The notes under the pieces were generated by a model. That model was not told the origin of the DNA. It saw nothing but the letters and a program-made list of their open reading frames with translations, and did not search any database. A stretch of DNA of 64,000 nt from Allotamlana fucoidanivorans (lineage in GTDB: Bacteria > Bacteroidota > Bacteroidia > Flavobacteriales > Flavobacteriaceae), in contig NZ_CP074074.1 of the NCBI RefSeq assembly GCF_045788535.1, positions 620,001 through 684,000 of the forward strand, in the 5' to 3' direction. This document shows, piece after piece, positions 57,399 through 64,000 of the stretch. A program made the translations under genes and the position numbers. Within the stretch, counting starts at the first letter, position 1; every line of letters begins with the position of its first letter.

Positions 57399-57438
57399 CT
57401 CACTATGAAGTTCTAAATATAGAGAATTTCATAGTGAG
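57399..57438 (+). terminator. Terminator after the serine-hydrolase gene
   Basis: An 11-bp perfect stem, CTCACTATGAA (57399-57409) with its complement (57428-57438), is followed by CCTATTTTGTT. Confidence 0.65.
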
Positions 57439-57468
57439 CCTATTTTGTTACACTTGAAATATTTAAGG

Positions 57469-57907
57469 AGATGCTAGTTATTATAAAACCTTAAATAGAC
57501 CAGAGAATCTTTTAGCTGTAAAATTATACACTAGAAAAGCCATGGGACATGTGCCTTATAGTGCATTGACACTTATTGGTTCAACAGATTTATTAAGAAG
57601 CTACTTAAACGGGGTATACCGTGACAAATTTGGGATGGCCTTCATAGGCGAATGGCGCTATATGTTTTTAAATAAAATGAAAGACATGAGCAAAGTAGGT
57701 ATTGTAACCTGGCTAGGAACAGGTTCTATAGGAAATAGCTTTGAAGACTTTCAAAATTGGCTACCAAATGGCGGTGTTGGCTTTCGGTATGAAGTACAAC
57801 CTAGGATGAATGTAGGTGTAGATTTTGGTATTGGAAAAAATAGTAAGGGGCTTTATTTTAATTTCTCTGAAGCTTTTTATCAGCTAAAACGTATTCAAAT
57901 TTTTTAA
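57469..57907 (+). pseudogene. 3' fragment of a duplicated Omp85-type gene
   Basis: Positions 57469-57879 match the end of the Omp85 gene (55177-55587) without gaps, with 15 differences in 411 bases (96.4 % identity). I count 11 differences that change an amino acid and four silent, as in an unconstrained copy. The loop-6 motif LRGY has become LRSY. An in-frame TAA lies one codon before the fragment, so the barrel has no N-terminal half and no signal peptide. Past the homology the frame reads on for about ten codons to a stop at 57907. An ATG at 57542 opens a 121-codon frame, but a product lacking most strands cannot form a barrel. Confidence 0.9.
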
Positions 57908-57998
57908 AATTTCTTTAAAGTTTTCATACACAATGCTTAATCGTATTGCTCATTTAGCACTAATTTTCTTTTTAAACCACTAATTTTAAAAGAAATAC

Positions 57999-58025
57999 GT
58001 TTAATGTTTTTCTCAAACATTAAAC
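57999..58025. other. Perfect 11-bp stem hairpin of unknown role
   Basis: GTTTAATGTTT (57999-58009) pairs with 58015-58025 around a TTCTC loop. No T-tract follows on the plus strand; on the minus strand the flank GTATTTCTTTT is T-rich. It lies 92 bases after the Omp85 fragment. Confidence 0.5.
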
Positions 58026-58150
58026 AATGTTAAGAAATCATTAACATGGTATACTTTTTTTATAATGCACGCATAGTTTATAAAAAAATGCTTATTTTTA
58101 TATTGGTTTTCATTTGCCAACTTGCTTTATTAATCTCTAACTAACATTTT

Positions 58151-58414
58151 ATGAATACAAGAATTTCAACATTCTTAGTGTTTTGTTCATTTCTATTTTT
58201 TCTAATTAGCGAACAAAAAGCCATGTTCATAAAAATTGCTGGTGTAGTTGATGGCATCATTGAAAAGGTCAAATTATTCAGCAAAATTTATTTAAAAAGA
58301 ACACCAGTAAAACAAATTCCTGAAAACATAGCTTTATTCCCATATTTGGAGGATATGTATTGGCGAGCAAACTATACCTATGCAGTCAGGGTTAGTTCAA
58401 ATAAAGTCCCTTGA
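58151..58414 (+). CDS. Small hypothetical membrane or exported protein
   Basis: The 87-codon frame starts with a hydrophobic segment (ISTFLVFCSFLFFLIS, residues 5-20), then an amphipathic stretch (FIKIAGVVDGIIEKVKLFSKIYLK) and ends PYLEDMYWRANYTYAVRV. I recognise no family. It stands alone between the Omp85 fragment and the M20 peptidase gene, and no consensus promoter is seen, so it could also be a spurious frame or the remnant of a larger gene. Confidence 0.35.
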   Translation: MNTRISTFLVFCSFLFFLISEQKAMFIKIAGVVDGIIEKVKLFSKIYLKRTPVKQIPENIALFPYLEDMYWRANYTYAVRVSSNKVP

Positions 58415-58494
58415 GAAAACAACAACCTTTTCAGATTCCCCCAAACATTTTATTATTATTAAAAAATGATATCGTTTAAAAAAAACAACTAACA

Positions 58495-60084
58495 ATGAAC
58501 TTCAAAAATAGTAATCATATGAAATCTAAATTTATTTATTACGCTGGAATATGCTCCCTTGCCCTATGCTTTAGTTGCAACCAAAAATCAGGACAAAGTA
58601 CGTCAGAAGAAAAACCTTCAGAACCTGTTAACCTAGAAAATTTTACTTCTATGCAGATGACAGGTATTGAGCAAATATCTGTTGATGTCGATTTAGATGC
58701 TGCGGTTAAAAGACTATCAAAAGCCGTAACTTTTAAAACAATATCTAACCAAGACAGAGATGATTTTGATACCAAAGCTTTTGAGGGGTATCATAAATTT
58801 TTAGAACAATCATACCCTTTAGTACATAAAACACTAAAAAAAGAACTACATGGCGATCCTAGACCTTACAGTTTACTTTACACTTGGGAAGGTAAAGATC
58901 CTAGTTTAGAACCAGCATTATTTTATGCCCATCAAGACGTTGTGCCAGTTCCTGAGGAATCTAGGGGAGAATGGAAAGTAGAGCCTTTTGCAGGCACTGT
59001 AAAAGATGGTTACATCTGGGGCCGCGGGGTGTTAGATGATAAAAATCAAATTCATGCTATTTTAGAGGCAGCCGAAATGAAACTTAAAGAAGGTTGGCAG
59101 CCAGAACGTACCCTTTATTTTGTATTTGGACAGGATGAAGAAGTAGGAGGTGCAGAAGGTGCCAAAAAAGTAGCCGATGTTCTAGAAGCACGAGGTATTA
59201 AGCGATTTGCTTATGTTATGGATGAGTCCGCTCCATTAACTCCTGGTATATTTCCAGGTATTAAAGACAATACGGCATTAATTGGTATTGCTCAAAAAGG
59301 GTTTATTAGTTTAGAATTGGCTATACATGGTATTGGTGGGCATTCTTCTATGCCTCCAGAAGAATCTAACATTGGTATTTTGGCAAAAGCGATTACGAAA
59401 TTAGAAGCAGCTCCGTTTCCTTATAAAATACATCCTGCGGTTCGTTCGCAATACCGTTATATGGGGCCAGAATTAGATGAATCACTACAGCCTCTATTTG
59501 CTGCGGTTGCTTTTGGTAAAGATGGAGAACTCACAGACATGGAAAAAAAATTCATTGAGAGCATGACAAAAAATGAAGTAACAAGAGCCATGTTACATAC
59601 TACAATAGCTACCACCATGTTTAATGCAGGTATTAAAGATAATGTATTGCCACCTTCAGCAACCGCTGTTGTAAATTTCAGACCTATGCCAGGTGATACT
59701 CCAGAAGTGATCATTGAACATATTAAAAAAGCAATTAACGATGATCGCATTCAAATTAGAGACATTTCTGCTTCAACACCAGCTACCAACATAGCACAGG
59801 TAGGCAATCCAGCTTATAATATGCTTGAAAAAACCATTCGTCAAATCTATGGTAATGATTTAATTGTATCGCCTTTCTTTGTAATTGGTGGTTCAGATTC
59901 TAAACACTTTCAGGCACGTGATTTTGCACCAGATGTATATACCATCACTGCTATTCAATTAGAAAACACCGAAGAATTTAAAGGATTCCATGGTGTGAAT
60001 GAGCGTATTTTGGTTGATGAATATGCCAAATCTATTGGCTTCTTTTATACCATATTTGATAATCTAAAAGAGCTTAAAAAATAA
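58495..60084 (+). CDS. M20-family metallopeptidase lipoprotein
   Basis: The 529-residue protein has a lipoprotein signal with Cys28 (ALCFSC). An M20 dizinc domain follows: H146 and D148 (FYAHQDVVP), bridging D181 (GRGVLDDKNQ), E215-E216 (QDEEVGGAEG) and a terminal His in GFHGVNE. The closest architecture is the carboxypeptidase Y/PM20D1 group, which cleaves dipeptides or N-acyl amino acids. An alternative start at 58519 (MKSKF) would give a cleaner lipoprotein signal. The amidohydrolase gene follows after 32 bases in the same unit. Confidence 0.88.
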   Translation: MNFKNSNHMKSKFIYYAGICSLALCFSCNQKSGQSTSEEKPSEPVNLENFTSMQMTGIEQISVDVDLDAAVKRLSKAVTFKTISNQDRDDFDTKAFEGYHKFLEQSYPLVHKTLKKELHGDPRPYSLLYTWEGKDPSLEPALFYAHQDVVPVPEESRGEWKVEPFAGTVKDGYIWGRGVLDDKNQIHAILEAAEMKLKEGWQPERTLYFVFGQDEEVGGAEGAKKVADVLEARGIKRFAYVMDESAPLTPGIFPGIKDNTALIGIAQKGFISLELAIHGIGGHSSMPPEESNIGILAKAITKLEAAPFPYKIHPAVRSQYRYMGPELDESLQPLFAAVAFGKDGELTDMEKKFIESMTKNEVTRAMLHTTIATTMFNAGIKDNVLPPSATAVVNFRPMPGDTPEVIIEHIKKAINDDRIQIRDISASTPATNIAQVGNPAYNMLEKTIRQIYGNDLIVSPFFVIGGSDSKHFQARDFAPDVYTITAIQLENTEEFKGFHGVNERILVDEYAKSIGFFYTIFDNLKELKK

Positions 60085-60116
60085 ATTACTTAGCTATTAA
60101 TCCATTAAATTTTTTT

Positions 60117-61457
60117 ATGAAAAACCACAAATTAACCTTAGTTCTATTAATGCTTTTCTTAAGCCTTATGGCTTTTAGTCAAAAAAAGCAAACTTCATCC
60201 ATACTTATTAAAAACGCCAACGTTTTTGATGGTGTAAATGAAAAGCTCATTGAAGGCACAGATATTCTAGTGGAAGATAATCTGGTTAAACAAATAGCCA
60301 AAAGCATAAAAGCCCCGAAAGGCGCTGAAGTTATTGATGCTGGTGGAAAATTTCTAATGCCAGGCCTTATTGATGTGCACTGGCATACCACTTATGCGTA
60401 TACCCCAGCAACTGTACTTATGCTAAATCAAGGCGATATGCCAGAAGTAGCTATTCGAAGTATGACGGGCGCTAAACTCACTTTGATGCGTGGTTTTACT
60501 ACGGTTAGAGACCCAGGAGGAAATCCATTTGCCATTAAAAAACTAATAGATTCTGGAGAATATCCAGGGCATCGTATTTTACCATCGGGGCCATTTATGA
60601 GTCAAACTTCTGGACATGCCGATTTTCATACGGTACTAGCAGAAAACCCCAGGAACTCTACTTCAGAACTCAGCTACTGGGAACGTAATATGATGGCCAT
60701 GATTGCTGATGGCGTGCCAGAAGTACGTAAAAGATCAAGAGAAATTTTAAAGTACGGTGCTACGCAAATAAAAATTTGTACCGGCGGAGGCGTATCTTCA
60801 CAATACGACCCGCTAGATGTTGGTGAATTCTCTGTAGAAGAAATAGAAGCTGTCGTAGAAGAAGCCGCAAACTTTAACACCTATGTACATGCTCATGTAA
60901 TGACAGATGAAGGCATCAAGAAGTCTATATTGGCTGGTGTAAAATGTATAGAGCATGGTTTTTTTGCCTCAGACGAAACTTTAAAACTAATGAAAGAACA
61001 TGATGCTTGGCTAAGTCCTCAAGCTATGTTTGCAGACGACATGAAATGGGCAAGTCCTGTTAGCGAAAAAAAATGGCTTCAAGTTACAGACGCTGTTAAC
61101 AATGTATATACACAAGCACGCAAGCTAGGTGTAAATGTCGCTTTTGGTACAGACCAATTAATGGACGCCTCTAAAGCCGCACAGCAAAGCCTCTATTTGG
61201 TAAGAATGGGCACTTGGTTTACTAACTATGAAGTGTTAAAAATGGTTACTTCTGATAACGCTCGTCTGTTAGAATTGAGTGGTCCGCGCCACCCATATCA
61301 AGAAGGGCCATTGGGTAAAATTGTTGAAGGCGCCTATGCAGACCTGATTATTATTGATGGTAACCCAATGAAAGACCTTAGCGTTATGCAAGAATATGAC
61401 GAAAAATTTCAGCTAATCATGAAGGATGGTAAAGTGTATAAAAACACGTTAAAATAG
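60117..61457 (+). CDS. Exported metal-dependent amidohydrolase
   Basis: The 446-residue protein has a signal peptide (to about 21, AFSQ) and a complete amidohydrolase TIM barrel. Metal-site residues are H88 and H90 (DVHWHT), K219 (QIKICTGGG, the likely carboxylated lysine), H258 and H260 (HAHVMTD), H280 (CIEHGFF) and D346 (AFGTDQ). The sequence fits the imidazolonepropionase/Xaa-Pro dipeptidase-like subgroup acting on peptides or N-acyl amino acids. It follows the M20 peptidase gene by 32 bases and is closed by a hairpin at 61469-61506. Confidence 0.88.
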   Translation: MKNHKLTLVLLMLFLSLMAFSQKKQTSSILIKNANVFDGVNEKLIEGTDILVEDNLVKQIAKSIKAPKGAEVIDAGGKFLMPGLIDVHWHTTYAYTPATVLMLNQGDMPEVAIRSMTGAKLTLMRGFTTVRDPGGNPFAIKKLIDSGEYPGHRILPSGPFMSQTSGHADFHTVLAENPRNSTSELSYWERNMMAMIADGVPEVRKRSREILKYGATQIKICTGGGVSSQYDPLDVGEFSVEEIEAVVEEAANFNTYVHAHVMTDEGIKKSILAGVKCIEHGFFASDETLKLMKEHDAWLSPQAMFADDMKWASPVSEKKWLQVTDAVNNVYTQARKLGVNVAFGTDQLMDASKAAQQSLYLVRMGTWFTNYEVLKMVTSDNARLLELSGPRHPYQEGPLGKIVEGAYADLIIIDGNPMKDLSVMQEYDEKFQLIMKDGKVYKNTLK

Positions 61458-61468
61458 ATTATATTAAA

Positions 61469-61506
61469 AGGCCTTAAGTGAGGTAATATTGCTTCACTTG
61501 AGGCCT
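61469..61506 (+). terminator. Terminator after the amidohydrolase gene
   Basis: A 13-bp stem (AGGCCTTAAGTGA, 61469-61481, with 61494-61506, one G-T pair) with a 12-base loop closes the M20/amidohydrolase unit. A run of five T comes about 10 bases later. Confidence 0.6.
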
Positions 61507-61605
61507 ATTGATGTTCTTTTTGTAATCTATGAAGCATCATAACATTTTAAGCCAAAACAAATAATATTACCTTTAATATTACACCTAAAATAACATTTAA
61601 AAACT

Positions 61606-62526
61606 ATGACTATGATTACTCTTAAAAAACGACAAAACATAATTTGTGCTGTTTTACTGCACCTTATTATGTCCTTTCTAGTAGTAAATGCCCAAGATAC
61701 AGGAGACAGTAAAAAACCAGATTCTGATGAAGAATTAGCAAAAAAACTGGCTAACCCAAATGCCACATTAGGCCAAATGCTTTTCCCTATAGATTATGTA
61801 AATTACAATGGCGATATTCCAGATGCTAATCAAAATGGTTTTGTATTGAATTTTCAACCGTCATTACCTATTCCTATTTCACAAGGTATAAATCTTTATG
61901 TGAGGCCATTAATACCTGTTTTCTTATCACAACCGGTTTTAGGGATAAATGGTTTTGAAAATAAAGGCGGTTTAGGTAACATTAGTGCCGATGTAGCCAT
62001 AGGTAAAACCTGGCCATCAAAATGGATTACCTTGGTTGGTGTTTTTGGAGGTTTTCCTACGGCTTCAAACAAAGCATTAAGAGCAAGCCAGGTAACGCTT
62101 GGCCCTGAAATAATGGCTGCTAAACTCACCAAATGGGGTGTATTAGGTTTAATGGTGAGTCAAGCCATAGGTGTTGGTAGTGTAAAAGATTATGCGGGAG
62201 GTACCATTTTCACCAATGATGTATTTGGCACAAGTACAGGGCCTAAAAGTGCAAGCGTTACAGCTGGACAGTATTTTTATACCGTAAATCTCAGCAAAGG
62301 TTGGCAAATTAGTGCCACACCAACGTATGCATACAATCATCGTGGTACTAAAGGCAATAAACTATCCTTACCAATAGGAACAGGTGCGCAAAAAGTATTA
62401 AAGTTCGGCAAGTTACCAGTTAGAATGGGCTTACAATACTGGTATTATGTAGCTTCTCCTGATGCCTTTGGCCCGCAACACCAAATTAGATTTACATTTG
62501 CCCCGGTAGTTCCATTACCTTGGTAA
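61606..62526 (+). CDS. Predicted outer-membrane channel protein
   Basis: The 306-residue protein has a signal peptide ending near residue 30 (VNAQ). Repeated beta strands (FVLNFQPSLPIPISQGINLYVRPL, PVRMGLQYWYYV) and the C-terminal IRFTFAPVVPLPW are typical of the small barrels annotated as phenol-degradation MetA-like or neuromedin U-like transporters. An alternative ATG is at 61612. Together with the next gene it may provide outer-membrane uptake for the hydrolases upstream. No named substrate. Confidence 0.7.
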   Translation: MTMITLKKRQNIICAVLLHLIMSFLVVNAQDTGDSKKPDSDEELAKKLANPNATLGQMLFPIDYVNYNGDIPDANQNGFVLNFQPSLPIPISQGINLYVRPLIPVFLSQPVLGINGFENKGGLGNISADVAIGKTWPSKWITLVGVFGGFPTASNKALRASQVTLGPEIMAAKLTKWGVLGLMVSQAIGVGSVKDYAGGTIFTNDVFGTSTGPKSASVTAGQYFYTVNLSKGWQISATPTYAYNHRGTKGNKLSLPIGTGAQKVLKFGKLPVRMGLQYWYYVASPDAFGPQHQIRFTFAPVVPLPW

Positions 62527-62536
62527 ATCACTATAC

Positions 62537-62596
62537 AATTCAATTTATAATAGAAAATTCTACAAATTACATGAACTTTTTATTATAAATTGAATT
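62537..62596. other. AT-rich 16-bp perfect inverted repeat
   Basis: AATTCAATTTATAATA (62537-62552) pairs exactly with 62581-62596 around a 28-base loop. ATTTTT follows on the plus strand, so it may act as a weak terminator after the channel gene. It starts 10 bases after that gene's stop. Confidence 0.55.
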
Positions 62597-62717
62597 ATTT
62601 TTATGCGTTATTTCGTGATACACAAACCATATGATTGCTAGTCAAAGTGCATAGTAAGTGAAAATTATTTTCTATTCATGCTATGGTGACTACATTACAA
62701 ATATTAAATTTCTATAT

Positions 62718-63962
62718 ATGAAAAGTAGTAGCTTTTTTTCCGTACTAATAAGCCTTTATTTTTCTTTAACTCTTCAGGCTCAGGTTAAAGACTCTATTCC
62801 TAATCCATTAGAAACACCAAAAGAGGATCTTAAAGAAAGTGTTTTAAAAACAGCTAGAGAACATCTTGTTAGTTCTAAATTTCCAGGGTCATGGCCCATG
62901 TTTGGTACCGATTTTCGAATGAAAATTGGAGGCTATTTAAAAGCTGACTTTTTGTATGACTTTAATGGCACCCGAGATAAAGACCAGTTTCTCATGTCAA
63001 CCATACCTGTAGAAGGGCAACCTGAATTTGGTAATGAAGGATACACCCATTTTTTGGTTAAAGAAACTCGTTTTAACATTGATGTAAGACGCCATGCCGA
63101 AGGAAAAATACCATTACATTTATTTTTTGAAGGCGACTGGTTCAATACTTCTGGTTATTTTAGAATAAGACACGCTTATATTGGCGCTGGCGATTTCATC
63201 ATTGGTCAAACCTGGACCACCTTATCATTTTTAGAATCTATGGCCTTTATGATTGATTTTGCTGCTGGTGACGCCCTGTTTGGAGGTCGCTCCATACAAG
63301 TAAGGTATCAAAAACAAATAACAGACAAAATAAAAATTGCTGCAGCCATAGAAAACCAGAACTTTTTAGGCATTGAAAACCCTAACAATTTTGATGGCAA
63401 GGCATCTTTGCAACTCCCTTTACTCGCTTTGAGAATGGATTACCGTTGGAAAACTGGTGTGTTATTTTTAGGAACAAGTGTGGCTCAATTACGTTGGGAT
63501 GGCACCAATACAGGCCCCTACGATCAAACCATTCAATGGAATTTTGTGGTTGCGGGAAGACAGTATATTGGTGAAAACAATTATTTTACCTACAACCTTA
63601 ATTACGGTTCCGCTTGCGGGGAAAATATTATAGCCTTTGCTGGCAGTAACGCCAATGCCGTATTAAATGCCGATGGAAAACTTGAACCAATGATAGCCAA
63701 ATCAGCGTTAGTTGGTTTTATGCATCGTTGGGCTCCTAAATTAGAAAGCAATATAAATTATGCGTATGGATGGCTTGGTGCACCAGCATCACGAGCCGAT
63801 TTTGCATTAAAACGCGGTGGTATTGGTCATTTAAATCTGGTATATCGATTTGATAAAAACTTCACAATAGGTGCTGAATACATTTGGGGTGCACAACGAA
63901 CCTCTAATGATGCTTACGGGGAAGCTAACAGACTGCAAACCATGGCTAAATTTGAATTTTAA
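62718..63962 (+). CDS. DcaP-like outer-membrane porin
   Basis: From MKSSSFF the protein has 414 residues and a signal peptide ending near residue 22 (LQAQ); the longer frame from 62658 would place an unlikely 20 residues before it. The motif FRMKIGGYLKADFLYDF, then FLVKETRFNIDVR, and the closing EYIWGAQRTSNDAYGEANRL are typical of DcaP-type trimeric porins, which in Acinetobacter take up dicarboxylates and some peptides or amides. It ends in F, as barrels usually do, 38 bases from the window edge. Confidence 0.8.
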   Translation: MKSSSFFSVLISLYFSLTLQAQVKDSIPNPLETPKEDLKESVLKTAREHLVSSKFPGSWPMFGTDFRMKIGGYLKADFLYDFNGTRDKDQFLMSTIPVEGQPEFGNEGYTHFLVKETRFNIDVRRHAEGKIPLHLFFEGDWFNTSGYFRIRHAYIGAGDFIIGQTWTTLSFLESMAFMIDFAAGDALFGGRSIQVRYQKQITDKIKIAAAIENQNFLGIENPNNFDGKASLQLPLLALRMDYRWKTGVLFLGTSVAQLRWDGTNTGPYDQTIQWNFVVAGRQYIGENNYFTYNLNYGSACGENIIAFAGSNANAVLNADGKLEPMIAKSALVGFMHRWAPKLESNINYAYGWLGAPASRADFALKRGGIGHLNLVYRFDKNFTIGAEYIWGAQRTSNDAYGEANRLQTMAKFEF

Positions 63963-64000
63963 AGAGAGCAGCGATTAGCTTATATATAGGGGTTATTTCA

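Noticed and set aside
57542..57907. The 121-codon ATG frame in the Omp85 fragment as a functional small gene
   Set aside because: It is the C-terminal part of a barrel without signal peptide or N-terminal strands, and its differences from the parent gene look unconstrained.

Overview
The window looks like a chromosomal segment of a marine-type Flavobacteriaceae bacterium (Bacteroidota). It is AT-rich and its promoters fit the Bacteroidota pattern TAnnTTTG. It carries sprA (type IX secretion/gliding), a RemB-like gliding protein, alternative complex III (actA-F) joined to coxBA, a malic enzyme-phosphotransacetylase fusion, a GT117/DUF2723 membrane protein and TonB proteins with a YPGCE-type motif. 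No CRISPR array, phage or rRNA was seen. The only mobile element recognised is one IS30-family insertion sequence.

Layout. 1-15.1 kb (minus strand): a RemB-like outer-membrane protein, two TonB paralogues, a VanZ-like protein, gcvH, the 2429-residue sprA, ruvA and maeB. 15.2-18.5 kb: a membrane LytTR regulator divergent from a minimal ExbB/MotA-like protein, then queG with an IS30 element inserted directly upstream of its GTG start. 18.5-32.5 kb (minus): a di-heme peroxidase, ruvB, and an eight-gene respiratory operon actABCDEF-coxBA with a promoter before actA and a strong terminator after coxA. 32.7-37.8 kb: a SPOR-domain protein convergent with rimP-nusA-infB, whose leader contains an intrinsic-terminator-like hairpin. 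38-51 kb: a universal stress protein, tRNA-Gln, a GT117-like protein with a polysaccharide deacetylase, a thioredoxin fold without catalytic cysteines, a membrane phosphoesterase, polA, a Sua5/TsaC protein and a YgiQ radical SAM protein.

51.4-64 kb (plus strand) is the accessory-looking part. A tight three-gene operon encodes a helical-repeat lipoprotein, an outer-membrane protein and a POTRA-less Omp85/BamA-type barrel. A serine-hydrolase lipoprotein follows, then a decayed duplicate of the last 411 bp of the Omp85 gene. The window ends with an M20 peptidase, an amidohydrolase and two outer-membrane channel-type proteins.

How the genes work together. The act-cox operon forms a menaquinol-to-oxygen electron path. 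SprA, RemB and TonB belong to envelope export, motility and energised uptake. The genes from 55.9 kb on look like a set for importing and hydrolysing peptides or N-acyl amides, although the substrate cannot be read from sequence. The best candidates for undescribed biology are the lipoprotein/OMP/Omp85 operon with its duplicated 3' fragment, and the putative attenuator in front of rimP-nusA-infB.
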